A stretch of 64,000 bases of DNA from Aliirhizobium wenxiniae (GTDB lineage Bacteria; Pseudomonadota; Alphaproteobacteria; Rhizobiales; Rhizobiaceae): contig NZ_JAEUAN010000028.1 in NCBI RefSeq assembly GCF_019511445.1, positions 21,383 to 85,382 of the forward strand. The letters run 5' to 3'. The notes beneath the pieces were generated by a model. That model did not search any database. It was not told where the DNA came from and was given only the letters and a program-made list of their open reading frames with translations. Both the position numbers and the translations under genes were made by a program. Shown here one piece after another: positions 16,872 through 25,263 of this stretch. The first letter of the stretch is position 1. Every line of letters starts with the position of its first letter.

Positions 16872-17903
16872 TCACCTCTCGGAGGTCGGCGGGGTGAATG
16901 GCGGGACCACGGCGGTCACCGTTGGCGTGCTGCGAGCCGGACGCGGCGGCTGCGGACGCGGGCCGGACGGTGCCGGGCCATTGCCATCGCCGAACACTTC
17001 CTTGGCAATCGCCCCGATACCGCCGAGCGAACCGATCAGCGACGTGGCTTCAAGCGGCATCAGCACGATCTTGGAATTGTTGGCCTTGCCGATCTCGACC
17101 AGCGCCTCTGTATATTTCTGCGCTACGAAGTAGTTGATCGCCTGCACGTCACCGGCCGCGATGGCCTCCGAGACAAACTGGGTTGCCCTCGCTTCGGCTT
17201 CGGCCAGACGTTCGCGTGCTTCTGCCTCGCGGAACGCTGCTTCGCGCTCGCCTTCGGCCTGCAGAACTGCCGCCTGCTTGGCACCCTCGGCACGCAGGAT
17301 CTGTGCATTACGCGCACCTTCGGCTTCCAGCACCAGCGCACGCTTTTCGCGCTCGGCCTTCATCTGCCGCGCCATGGATTCGACGAGGTCCTTCGGCGGC
17401 TGGATATCCTTGATCTCGATACGGGTCACCTTGATGCCCCACGGATGCACGGCTTCGTCAACCACGCGCAGCAGCTTGTCATTGATGACATCACGGTTCG
17501 ACAGAAGCTCGTCGAGGTCCATCGAGCCCATGACAGAGCGGATATTGGTCATCGTGATGTTCTGGATGGCGTTTTCCAGATTGGCGATCTGATAGGCCGC
17601 CTGCGCCGGGTTCAGCACCTGGAAAAACGCGACTGCATCGGCAGCCACGCTGGCATTGTCCTTGGTGATGACTTCCTGGGTCGGAATGTCGAGCACCTGT
17701 TCCATCACATTCATCTTCGCGCCGATACGCTCGATGAACGGTGTGAGGATGTTCAGACCCGGCTGAAGCGTGCGCGTGTAACGGCCGAAACGCTCGACCG
17801 TGTAGGCATAACCCTGCGGTACCGTCTTCACCAATGCGAAGAGGAGCAGGATCGCCAGGATCACCACAACGATGACGAAAATATCGAAACCACCCAAGCT
17901 CAT
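16872..17903 (-). CDS. SPFH/stomatin-like protein (QmcA-type)
   Basis: 343 aa. One N-terminal membrane helix (residues 5-26) is followed by the SPFH domain: VPQGYAYTVERFGRYTRTLQ, PGLNILTPFIERI, TKDNASVAADAVAFFQV, GIKVTRIEIKDIQPP. A long Ala/Glu-rich coiled coil lies near residues 175-240, and a Gly/Pro-rich tail ends the protein. It oligomerises at the inner membrane. It is in an operon with nfeD, the usual pairing. Confidence 0.93.
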   Translation of the reverse strand: MSLGGFDIFVIVVVILAILLLFALVKTVPQGYAYTVERFGRYTRTLQPGLNILTPFIERIGAKMNVMEQVLDIPTQEVITKDNASVAADAVAFFQVLNPAQAAYQIANLENAIQNITMTNIRSVMGSMDLDELLSNRDVINDKLLRVVDEAVHPWGIKVTRIEIKDIQPPKDLVESMARQMKAEREKRALVLEAEGARNAQILRAEGAKQAAVLQAEGEREAAFREAEARERLAEAEARATQFVSEAIAAGDVQAINYFVAQKYTEALVEIGKANNSKIVLMPLEATSLIGSLGGIGAIAKEVFGDGNGPAPSGPRPQPPRPARSTPTVTAVVPPFTPPTSER

Positions 17904-18000
17904 GAGAGCCTCCCTTATGAATTGCTTAAAATCGCGGCAATCCTATTCAACCGCAGCACCATTCACAAGCGCAGGAAGGTAGTCTAGAAGGCACTTCAAG

Positions 18001-18031
18001 ACCGGTCGCAGCCTACCCGGATAAAACAAGG
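18001..18031 (+). promoter_or_regulatory. preQ1-I riboswitch (type II-like) controlling queCDE translation
   Basis: CCGG (18002-18005) can pair with CCGG (18017-18020) as stem P1. The loop holds TCGCAG (18006-18011), and the tail AAAACAAGG (18023-18031) closes the pseudoknot. TCGCAG and AAAACAAGG are the same as in the well-studied Thermoanaerobacter aptamer, as I remember it. C18016, just before the 3' side of P1, is in the position of the ligand-reading cytosine. The final AAGGA is also the queC Shine-Dalgarno sequence, 9 nt before the ATG, so ligand binding would block translation. Confidence 0.88.
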
Positions 18032-18040
18032 ACACCAATT

Positions 18041-18751
18041 ATGAAGACTATCGTCGTCTGCTCCGGCGGACTGGATTCCGTTTCGCTTGCCCATAACATC
18101 GCCGCCAAGGGCGAACTCATGGGCCTCATTTCCTTCGACTATGGCCAGCGCCACAGGAAGGAGCTGGAATTTGCCGCCGCGGCAGCGGAACGCCTCGGCG
18201 TTTTCCACCAGATCATCGACATGCGTTCGATAGGCAGCCAACTCACCGGCTCGGCGCTGACCGATGATGTCGACGTTCCCGACGGCCATTATGCCGAAGA
18301 GACGATGCGCATCACCGTCGTGCCAAACCGCAACGCCATCATGCTGACGATTGCTTTTGGCGTGGCGGCGGCCCGTCAGGCCGATGCGGTAGCGATCGCC
18401 GTGCATGGCGGCGACCATTTCATCTATCCCGACTGCCGCCCCGGCTTCATCGACAGCTTTGATACGATGCAGCGCCATGCACTGGACGGCCATGCTTCGG
18501 TGAAACTGCTCGCGCCTTATGTTACCGGCTCGAAGGCCGACATCGTCACCGATGGTGCCAAGCACGGCACGCCCTTCGTCGAGACATGGTCCTGCTACAA
18601 GGGCGGTGAGCGCCATTGCGGCCGCTGCGGCACCTGTGTCGAACGCCGCGAAGCCTTCCACCTCGCGGGCGTTGCTGACCCGACCGACTACGAAGACCCG
18701 GATTTCTGGAAAGCCGCGACCGAGGGTTTTAAGGCAGAAGAGGTCCGCTGA
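18041..18751 (+). CDS. queC: 7-cyano-7-deazaguanine synthase QueC
   Basis: 236 aa. Converts 7-carboxy-7-deazaguanine to preQ0, using ATP and ammonia, in queuosine synthesis. The PP-loop VVCSGGLDSVS is at residues 5-15, and the zinc site is at the C-terminus (ETWSCYKGGERHCGRCGTC, four Cys). The ATG at 18041 lies 9 nt after an AAGGA sequestered by the preQ1 riboswitch. The stop overlaps the queD start (TGATG). Confidence 0.97.
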   Translation: MKTIVVCSGGLDSVSLAHNIAAKGELMGLISFDYGQRHRKELEFAAAAAERLGVFHQIIDMRSIGSQLTGSALTDDVDVPDGHYAEETMRITVVPNRNAIMLTIAFGVAAARQADAVAIAVHGGDHFIYPDCRPGFIDSFDTMQRHALDGHASVKLLAPYVTGSKADIVTDGAKHGTPFVETWSCYKGGERHCGRCGTCVERREAFHLAGVADPTDYEDPDFWKAATEGFKAEEVR

Positions 18752-19107
18752 TGTATCGCATCACCAAGGAATTCCACTTTTCGGCTTCGCATCAGCTCCT
18801 GCATCTTCCGGCAGACCATCAATGCGCACGCCTGCACGGCCACAATTATATCGTCGTGGTCGAACTTGCCTCAGCCGACCTGAACAGTGACGGTTTCGTT
18901 CGCGATTATCACGAACTGGCGCCGCTGAAGCGCTATATCGATGAAGAATTCGACCACCGTCACCTGAACGAGGTTCTGGGCCACGACAAGGTGACCTCGG
19001 AATATCTGGCGAAGCATTTTTATGACTGGTGCAAACAGCGCCTGCCGGAAACCTCCGCAGTCAAGGTCAGCGAAACGCCCAAGACCTGGGCAGAGTACCG
19101 GCCATGA
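18751..19107 (+). CDS. queD: 6-carboxy-5,6,7,8-tetrahydropterin synthase QueD
   Basis: 118 aa. Makes 6-carboxytetrahydropterin from dihydroneopterin triphosphate. Zinc-binding histidines lie in FSASHQL and RLHGHNYIV; the catalytic Cys is in HQCARLHGH, and DHRHLNEVLG completes the pattern. The start overlaps the queC stop and the stop overlaps the queE start, so all three are translationally coupled. Confidence 0.95.
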   Translation: MYRITKEFHFSASHQLLHLPADHQCARLHGHNYIVVVELASADLNSDGFVRDYHELAPLKRYIDEEFDHRHLNEVLGHDKVTSEYLAKHFYDWCKQRLPETSAVKVSETPKTWAEYRP

Positions 19108-19838
19108 CCGCTTCCGCAGAAACAATCCGCATCAGCGAGATCTTCGGTCCGACCATTCAGGGCGAAGGCATGTTGATCGGCCAGCCGACCGTTTTTGTCC
19201 GCACCGGCGGCTGCGATTATCGCTGTTCCTGGTGCGATACGCTGCATGCGGTCGACAGCGCCTATCGCCACGACTGGACGCCGATGGATGCCGAGGCAAT
19301 CTGGCAGGAGGTCCGCGACCTTTCCGGCGGCAGGCCGCTGATGGTCTCGCTGTCAGGCGGCAATCCGGCCATTCAGCCGCTGAAACCTTTGATCCGCCGC
19401 GGCAAGAACGATGGCTACCGTTTTGCCATCGAGACCCAGGGCAGCATCGCCCGCGACTGGTTTGCGGATCTTGACGTGCTCGTCCTCTCGCCGAAGCCAC
19501 CATCGAGCGGCATGGAGACGGATTGGGACGCTTTGGCCGACTGTCTCGAGGCGGCGGGAAAAGCACCGCGCATCGCACTCAAATTCGTCATCTTCGACGA
19601 TGCCGATTATGCGTTTGCCCGCGAGGCATCGCTGCGCTTTCCGGAACTGCCCGTCTACCTCCAGCCCGGCAACCACACGCCTCCACCGCCGGAAGACGAC
19701 GATGCCCGCATCGACCTCGACGGCATCATGGACCGCATGCTGTGGCTGGTCGACAAGGTGACGGAAGATCGCTGGTTCTCCGCAACCGTGCTGCCGCAGC
19801 TTCACGTCCTGCTCTGGGGCAACAAGCGGGGCGTGTAA
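19104..19838 (+). CDS. queE: 7-carboxy-7-deazaguanine synthase QueE
   Basis: 244-aa radical SAM enzyme that forms 7-carboxy-7-deazaguanine. The motif GGCDYRCSWCDT (CxxxCxxC) near residues 35-46 holds the 4Fe-4S cluster. EIFGPTIQGEG at residues 12-22 is the QueE N-terminal signature, and SLSGGNPAIQ and FAIETQGS follow. The ATG at 19104 overlaps the queD stop; a longer upstream reading frame is not needed. Confidence 0.95.
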   Translation: MTASAETIRISEIFGPTIQGEGMLIGQPTVFVRTGGCDYRCSWCDTLHAVDSAYRHDWTPMDAEAIWQEVRDLSGGRPLMVSLSGGNPAIQPLKPLIRRGKNDGYRFAIETQGSIARDWFADLDVLVLSPKPPSSGMETDWDALADCLEAAGKAPRIALKFVIFDDADYAFAREASLRFPELPVYLQPGNHTPPPPEDDDARIDLDGIMDRMLWLVDKVTEDRWFSATVLPQLHVLLWGNKRGV

Positions 19839-19859
19839 CGGCTTCACGCCCAGTTCAGC

Positions 19860-19995
19860 GGGGAAACCCCTCCCCACCCTCCCCACAAGGGGGAGGGCTT
19901 AACCCACCTGATCCGCCTAAGCTCAATCGAGGCAGGCGTTTGCGGTTGGTTTTCTCCCCCCTTGTGGGGGAGATGGCCGGCAGGCCAGAGGGGAG
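19860..19995. repeat. Palindromic intergenic repeat element
   Basis: Two GC-rich palindromic arms: CCCTCCCCACAAGGGGGAGGG around 19878-19899 and CTCCCCCCTTGTGGGGGAG around 19953-19972, the latter followed by ATGGCCGGCAGGCCAGAGGGGAG. The arms are near inverted copies. Such units recur between genes in Rhizobium-type genomes. It sits between convergent queE and the amidohydrolase gene and may terminate both. Confidence 0.6.
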
Positions 19996-20030
19996 CTTGC
20001 TTCTTATCCGACAGCCGGCATGCCCCGGCC

Positions 20031-22013
20031 TCACACCGCCCAGCAGGAGCATCCGAGCGCGCCGAAGAAGCCCTTCATGTCGGCGATCGGCAGTTTCGAG
20101 GTCCAGGCGCTGGCGTGGTCGTGGCCGTGGACGCCGCAATCGCTGGCGCAGCCGCATGTCGAGATCGCCGTGCGACGCAGCGAGCGGGCGCCGGCGCCTT
20201 CCGGCTCGCCCCAGGCGGCGTAACCGCCGAACTTGCGCACCGGCGACCAGTCCGGCATGGCGGGCGGAATGTTGCTTTCGTCGAGTGCTGCAAAATCACC
20301 GGCACCGTAGACGATCTTGCCGCCGACCATGGTGAGGTCAGAGGTCAGGAACGAGATTTCGTCCTCGGCGCAGGCGAAGAAGTCCTTGTCCGGTACGACG
20401 AGATCTGCGAACTGGCCCTTTTCGATCCGGCCCTTCTTGCCCTCCTCATTGGAGAACCATGTGACCTTTTCGGTCCACATGCGAAGCGCGGTTTCGCGGT
20501 CGAGGCAATTGGCGCGCGGATAAAGCTGCATGCCGCCGACCGTCTTGCCGGTCACCATCCAGGACAGCGACACCCACGGATTGTAAGAGGCAACGCGGGT
20601 GGCATCGGTGCCGGCCGAGACGTTGACGCCCTTTTCGAGCATGCGGCGGATCGGTGGCGTGGCTTCAGCAACGCCGTGGCCGTAACGCTCGACGAAATAT
20701 TCGCCCTGATAGGCCATGCGATGCTGAGTGGCTATACCGCCGCCAAGCGCCGCGATACGGTCGATCGAGCGTTCCGAGATGGTCTCGGCATGGTCGAAAA
20801 ACCAGTTGAGGCCTTCGAGGGGGATATCCTTGCCGACCTTTTCGAACACATCGAGAGAGCGCGAGATGGTCTCGTCATAGGTGGCGTGCATGCGCCAGGG
20901 CCAGCGGTTTTCGGCCAGAACCCGCACGACCTCTTCAAGCTCGCCTTCCATTTCCGGACCCATTTCCGGACGCGGCTGGCGGAAATCCTCGAAATCGGCA
21001 GCGGAGAAGACGAGCATTTCGCCGGCGCCGTTGTGGCGGAAATAATCGTTGCCCTGCTTGTATTTGACCGACTGCGTCCAGTTGAGAAAGTCTTCCTTCT
21101 CTTCCTTTGGCTTCTGGGTGAAGAGATTGTAGGCAAGCCGGACGGTGAGCTGGTTCTCATCCGAAAGCTTCTGGATGACCTCGTAGTCATCTGGATAATT
21201 CTGGTTGCCACCGCCGGCATCGATGACGCCGGTAATGCCGAGGCGATTGAGTTCGCGCATGAAGTGTCGGGTGGAATTGACCTGATAATCGAAGGGCAGT
21301 TTCGGACCCTTGGCCAGCGTCGAATAAAGGATGCCGGCATTCGGCTTGGCGAGCAGCATGCCGGTCGGGTTGCCGTTGGCATCGCGGGTGATCTCGCCAC
21401 CATGCGGGTTCGGCGTATCGCGGGTATAGCCGACGGCGCGGAGAGCAGCGCCATTCAGCAGCGCACGGTCATAGAGATGCAGCAGGAAGACCGGCGTATC
21501 GGGGGCGATCGCATTGATTTCCTCGATGGTCGGCAGGCGCTTTTCGGCAAACTGGTGTTCGGTAAAGCCGCCGACGACGCGCACCCATTGCGGTGCCGGC
21601 GTGATTGCGACCTGGCGCTTGAGCATGTCCATCGCATCGGCCAGCGAACGGACACCATCCCAGCGCAGTTCCATATTGTAGTTGAGGCCGCCGCGCACGA
21701 CGTGGGTGTGGTTGTCGATCAGGCCCGGCAGGACCCGCTTGCCCTTGAGGTTGACAATTTTCGTATCCGGTCCGGCAAGCGCCATGATCTCGGCATCGGT
21801 GCCGACTTCCTGGAACAGGCCATCCTTGATGGCGATCGCCGTGGCGTTGGGATTGCTGCGGTCGAGCGTGGTGACGCGGCCGTTATGGAGAATGGTGTCG
21901 GGATGCATTGAATCGGTTCCGATTTTGACGGGATCGGCAGCGCGGGCCGACGAGAAAAGCGAAGGAAAGGCGAGGCTGGACGCCGCGCCGAGAAGGGTCC
22001 GGCGCGTCGGCAT
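20031..22013 (-). CDS. YtcJ-like metal-dependent amidohydrolase with Tat signal and Cys/His-rich tail
   Basis: 660 aa. The N-terminus PTRRTLLGAASSLAFPSL is a twin-arginine signal followed by SSARA/AD, so it is exported folded. The amidohydrolase core shows VLPGLIDNHTHVVRGG (HxH metal site near residue 100), FDHAETISERS and SAGTDATRVASYNPW. The last 40 residues form a separate tail with five Cys and two His (STCGCASDCGVHGHDH and GALGCSCW), possibly a metal site. Substrate unknown. The ATG at 22013 overlaps the XapX stop (TGATG); the TTG one codon upstream was not used. Confidence 0.83.
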   Translation of the reverse strand: MPTRRTLLGAASSLAFPSLFSSARAADPVKIGTDSMHPDTILHNGRVTTLDRSNPNATAIAIKDGLFQEVGTDAEIMALAGPDTKIVNLKGKRVLPGLIDNHTHVVRGGLNYNMELRWDGVRSLADAMDMLKRQVAITPAPQWVRVVGGFTEHQFAEKRLPTIEEINAIAPDTPVFLLHLYDRALLNGAALRAVGYTRDTPNPHGGEITRDANGNPTGMLLAKPNAGILYSTLAKGPKLPFDYQVNSTRHFMRELNRLGITGVIDAGGGNQNYPDDYEVIQKLSDENQLTVRLAYNLFTQKPKEEKEDFLNWTQSVKYKQGNDYFRHNGAGEMLVFSAADFEDFRQPRPEMGPEMEGELEEVVRVLAENRWPWRMHATYDETISRSLDVFEKVGKDIPLEGLNWFFDHAETISERSIDRIAALGGGIATQHRMAYQGEYFVERYGHGVAEATPPIRRMLEKGVNVSAGTDATRVASYNPWVSLSWMVTGKTVGGMQLYPRANCLDRETALRMWTEKVTWFSNEEGKKGRIEKGQFADLVVPDKDFFACAEDEISFLTSDLTMVGGKIVYGAGDFAALDESNIPPAMPDWSPVRKFGGYAAWGEPEGAGARSLRRTAISTCGCASDCGVHGHDHASAWTSKLPIADMKGFFGALGCSCWAV

Positions 22014-22303
22014 CAACCTTGCTCCTTTGTCGAGGAGATCCGGCTATCGGCGAGATCGGCAGTGCGCTCATTGCCCTTGGGCATATGGCCGAACATGTGC
22101 GGCTTGATCTGGTGTATCCACGAGATCGCCGCATGCTCCTTGGCCCACAGGGTCTTTGCCAGCGGGATAATCTGTTCGCCGACGAGAATGCCGAGCAGGC
22201 CGACCAGAGCGATGACCGGCGGAGCGGGCGAGCGGACATTGAGCAGGCTATAGACGATGCCGACCAGCAGACCGGCGCCGAGAGACAGAAGATAGACTTT
22301 CAT
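22013..22303 (-). CDS. XapX domain (DUF1427) small membrane protein
   Basis: 96 aa. The first 60 residues match XapX: MKVYLLSLGAGLLVGIVYSL, NVRSPAPPVIALVGLLGILV, GEQIIP, with two membrane helices. The C-terminal 35 residues are hydrophilic (HMFGHMPKGNERTADLADS). The ATG at 22301-22303 has GAGGTTTCC upstream. It is translationally coupled to the amidohydrolase. Function unknown; it often accompanies amidohydrolase and isochorismatase-family genes. Confidence 0.85.
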   Translation of the reverse strand: MKVYLLSLGAGLLVGIVYSLLNVRSPAPPVIALVGLLGILVGEQIIPLAKTLWAKEHAAISWIHQIKPHMFGHMPKGNERTADLADSRISSTKEQG

Positions 22304-22324
22304 GGGGAAACCTCCTCGGTGACA

Positions 22325-22358
22325 GAAAACCGCTCCGATCAGGGGCTATCGGAGCGGT
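22325..22358 (-). terminator. Terminator-like hairpin between ycaC-like and xapX genes
   Basis: ACCGCTCCGAT/ATCGGAGCGGT arms (22329-22339, 22348-22358) with an 8-nt loop, followed on the minus strand by TTTTCTG. This may limit read-through from the YcaC-like gene to xapX. Confidence 0.65.
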
Positions 22359-22369
22359 CTCATCAGGCC

Positions 22370-23062
22370 TTACTTGTTGGCAGGGTTCGGGCCGATGCGC
22401 TTGCCGTGGGTGACGCGCTCGGCGGCGTCGTGAACCATGGTGTAGGCGTAATCGATGCCCATGCCGTAGGCGCCGGAATGTTCCTTGGCGAGCGAGGTCA
22501 CGGCATCATAGGTTTCGCGGTGTGCCCAGTCGCGCTGCCATTCGAGCAGGACCTGCTGCCAGGTGACCGGGATGACGCCCGCCTGAACCATGCGGTCCAT
22601 CGCGTATTTGTGGGCGTCGGACGTGGTGCCGCCGGAGGCGTCTGCCACCATGTAGATTTCGAAGTTGGAGCGGTCGTTCATTGCAGAGAGCGCGAAGGTC
22701 GTGTTGCAGACTTCGGTCCACAGGCCCGAAACGACGATCTTCTTGGCGCCATTCGCTGCATTCTTGTCGAGTGCATCGCGAACGTTCTGGTCGTCCCAGG
22801 AGTTCATCGAGGTACGCTCGAGGATATCGTTTTCAGGGAAGACCGACAGCAGTTCCGGGAACGTATGGCCGGAGAAGGAAAGGGTCTCGACCGTGGTGAT
22901 CGTGGTCGGCACGTTGAAGATTTTTGCCGCCTTGGCGAGGCCGACGACGTTGTTCTTCAGCACCTGGCGGTCCATGGACTGGACGCCGAAAGCCATCTGC
23001 GGCTGCTGGTCGATGAAGATAAGCTGGCTGTTCTTCGGGGTCAGGACTTCGAGCTTGGACAT
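22370..23062 (-). CDS. Isochorismatase-family cysteine hydrolase (YcaC-like)
   Basis: About 230 aa from the ATG at 23062. The fold markers are the catalytic Asp in LIFIDQQPQMAFGV near residue 16, NSWDDQNVRDAL, and the nucleophile Cys in VVSGLWTEVCNTTFALSAM near 120, then DASGGTTSDAHKYAMDRM. This is the YcaC branch, where the usual Lys region reads RTSMNSWDD. Substrate unknown. Its leader holds a 48-bp sequence shared with the ring-cleaving dioxygenase promoter. Confidence 0.88.
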   Translation of the reverse strand: MSKLEVLTPKNSQLIFIDQQPQMAFGVQSMDRQVLKNNVVGLAKAAKIFNVPTTITTVETLSFSGHTFPELLSVFPENDILERTSMNSWDDQNVRDALDKNAANGAKKIVVSGLWTEVCNTTFALSAMNDRSNFEIYMVADASGGTTSDAHKYAMDRMVQAGVIPVTWQQVLLEWQRDWAHRETYDAVTSLAKEHSGAYGMGIDYAYTMVHDAAERVTHGKRIGPNPANK

Positions 23063-23519
23063 TTCAGGTTCCTCTTGGCGTTTGTTGAACCGCTGATGCG
23101 GCAGGTTTTGACTTGGCAGCAGCACCCCGCCGGACGCCGGGGTGTCGGCGCTCGTTTCAGGAAGTTCTCAAGTTTTCGGAGCCTTTCAGGCTTTGCCGCT
23201 CCGTTCACTCTTTCGTCTTGGCTGCTGACAAGGAACCTAAAGCGATTTTGAAATTCACGGAAGTGCAATATTAATTGCGAATGAATTGCGTTTTTTGAAA
23301 CAATGTAGTTTTGCCTTCTCTACAGCTCGCATCGTTGGCCTTGGCCAAACACTCATTCGGTCGCACTGCGGAAAATTGCTGAATTACCGCCAGGGGTCTT
23401 GTCTTAAAGTCCTGCGGTTTGAACGTAAGGAACGTTAGTTTGGCAAATAGCAAAAATGAATACGGGACCGCGGGCCTTTGGGCCGGCAGATCACGGCGAA
23501 GAAACCGGCGGCAATCCGC
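23063..23519. other. 457-bp intergenic leader, no gene seen
   Basis: No plausible coding sequence. It holds the promoter of the YcaC-like gene, the shared 48-bp regulatory element (23258-23305) and a GC-rich inverted repeat CGGGCC/GGCCGG near 23470-23485 just beyond the AraC stop. Confidence 0.6.
23258..23305. promoter_or_regulatory. Conserved 48-bp LysR-type operator region (copy 1)
   Basis: This stretch is identical at 38 of 48 positions to 26266-26313. Shared blocks include GTGCAATATT/TTGCAATATT, a central AATTGC/GTTGC half-site and TTTTTGAAA. It lies about 196 bp upstream of the YcaC-like gene start on the minus strand. Confidence 0.6.
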
Positions 23520-24431
23520 TCAGGCGTTGCGCCGCCAATGACCCGGCGTGGTTCCCACGACATTGGTGAAAACGCGGGTAAAATGGCTCTGGTCCGCAAA
23601 ACCGCAGGCAATCGCCACTTCGGAAAGCGGGGCTTCAGAGCCTTTCAGCAGTTCGCGTGCGCGCATTATCCGCTCATTGAGCAGCCATTGATAGGGCGTC
23701 ACGCCGGTGGTTTCGCGAAAAGCGCGGATAAAATAGCCGCGCGAGAGATTGCAGGCGCGCGAGACATCCAGAATGGATATGTCTCCATCGAGGTTTTCGA
23801 GCAGAAGGTTCTTCGCCAGCGCCTCATGTGAGCGCGAGAGTTTCCTCGATCGCAGTGAGGATGCCGGGGTCTTGCTGCCGTAACGCTGGACCAGATGCGT
23901 GCCGATCGCCGCTGCCAGTTGATCGACAAACAGCCTGCTTGCCTCTTCGGGACGCTCCAGCGCCGGGATGAGCGCGCGCACGAGATTGGCGAGTACCGGA
24001 TCGATAGACGCGGTTTCAGCCTCCAGCATCGTGACGCCGGAAAAATCTGTTTCTTGCGCGATCCTGGCCAGCGACGCCGGGGAAATTTCTAGCAGGAGCG
24101 TGTCGAATGCCCCGATGAGATCGGCCTTGTAGGGTTCGGCAAGATTGCGGATGTAGAGCGAGTTTTCCTCGAACGCATGGGTTGTCGAATGATGCTCGTG
24201 GAAAATCCGGCGCGTGTGGCCGGCAAGCGTGGATATGCCGATGGCAAAGCCGCGATCGCTGGCGGGTGTTACGACCTGCTCGATCCTGTCCTCACGCGTT
24301 CCCTTGCGAAAGAACGAGATATCCGCCCCTTGCAGGAACTGGTCCTTGTAGAGTTTGTCGAAAGGGCATCCGAAACTGTCGGTTTTCTGGCCGGCAGAAG
24401 ATTTCGTCCCGCTAGTGGATTTACGGAGCAA
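23520..24431 (-). CDS. AraC/XylS-family transcriptional regulator
   Basis: About 303 aa if the TTG at 24429-24431 is the start; there is no in-frame ATG near the N-terminus, so the exact start is uncertain. The C-terminal 100 residues hold two HTH motifs (DISILDVSRACNLSRGYFIR and PLSEVAIACGFADQSHFTRV) followed by GTTPGHWRR, the AraC signature. The N-terminal part is a sensor domain with no clear ligand motif. It is adjacent to and oriented like the YcaC-like operon, a plausible target. Confidence 0.85.
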   Translation of the reverse strand: MLRKSTSGTKSSAGQKTDSFGCPFDKLYKDQFLQGADISFFRKGTREDRIEQVVTPASDRGFAIGISTLAGHTRRIFHEHHSTTHAFEENSLYIRNLAEPYKADLIGAFDTLLLEISPASLARIAQETDFSGVTMLEAETASIDPVLANLVRALIPALERPEEASRLFVDQLAAAIGTHLVQRYGSKTPASSLRSRKLSRSHEALAKNLLLENLDGDISILDVSRACNLSRGYFIRAFRETTGVTPYQWLLNERIMRARELLKGSEAPLSEVAIACGFADQSHFTRVFTNVVGTTPGHWRRNA

Positions 24432-24650
24432 GGCGCACTACTTTCTCTTTCAACCGTTTATGCGTGATATGCAATTTGATGCCATGGCTGCGAGATTGTG
24501 TCTATTCTGTTCTATACCGAACATGATTGTCGATTATGATTGATTTCGCCATAGCGCTTAAGTCGAAATGGCGAACAGGGTCCTGCAACTTTTCTCAATA
24601 CCCGCCGAAAACGGCAATAAGCTGCCGATACGGGAACAAGCGAGACGCAT

Positions 24651-25214
24651 GTGAGTGAGGCATTGCCGGTAGGCGAGAAGATTGCGGACTATTTCGGGAC
24701 GGACAATGCCCGATTGATGATGACGAGACCGCTGCGGCGGGCGGAACTTTCCATCACCCATCTCTGGCGCAATTACGAGGATGATGACCGGCCGGTCATC
24801 CTGCCGGCTGACGATGCATTTCTCGTGGTGCTTTATCTCACCGATGTCGAGCATCGCGATATCTGGCCGGACAGGCCAGCGGCACCGATCAAATCTTATC
24901 CGAAAGGCTCCATCTGCCTGATCAGCCTGAAACAGGGGGCAGGTATTGCAATCCGTGGCGGTTTCGAAGCGCTGGTCTTCCATATTCCGTGCCAGCATCT
25001 GGCGGAACTTGCCGACGAGGCGGGGGAGCCGCGGGTCGAGGATCTGGTGATCTGTCGCGGGATCGAAGATCGGACGGTGCAGAATATCGGCGCGGCCCTG
25101 ATGCCGCTTTTCGATATGGCAGACGATGTGCGCGACCGGCTGCTTGTGCATGTGGCGCTGGCGTTCAACGCCCATATCGCCAAGCGCTACGGACGCTCCC
25201 GGCACCAACATTGA
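24651..25214 (+). CDS. AraC-type sensor domain lacking its DNA-binding domain (truncated regulator)
   Basis: 187 aa with a GTG start at 24651. The sequence (LRRAELSITHLWRNYED, CLISLKQGAGIAIRGGFEAL, FHIPCQHLAELADEAGEP, DVRDRLLVHVALAFNAHIAK) matches the N-terminal domain of an AraC subgroup in rhizobia. Full-length members continue after AHIAKxYG into two HTH motifs; here the protein ends RYGRSRHQH. The whole DNA-binding domain is therefore missing. It may be a deletion remnant or a free effector domain. A good terminator follows. Confidence 0.6.
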   Translation: MSEALPVGEKIADYFGTDNARLMMTRPLRRAELSITHLWRNYEDDDRPVILPADDAFLVVLYLTDVEHRDIWPDRPAAPIKSYPKGSICLISLKQGAGIAIRGGFEALVFHIPCQHLAELADEAGEPRVEDLVICRGIEDRTVQNIGAALMPLFDMADDVRDRLLVHVALAFNAHIAKRYGRSRHQH

Positions 25215-25251
25215 AACGCCGCGGTCACTGGGACACGCGGCGTTTTGATTT
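25215..25251 (+). terminator. Terminator after truncated AraC gene
   Basis: AACGCCGCG (25215-25223) and CGCGGCGTT (25236-25244) with a 12-nt loop, followed by TTGATTTT. It also lies at the 3' end of the convergent dioxygenase gene. Confidence 0.7.
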
Positions 25252-25263
25252 TCTATTCTGCCA

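Noticed and set aside
16261..19995. Possible CRISPR array from clustered palindromes
   Set aside because: The repeats are palindromic single units without regular spacing or spacers; no cas genes are present.
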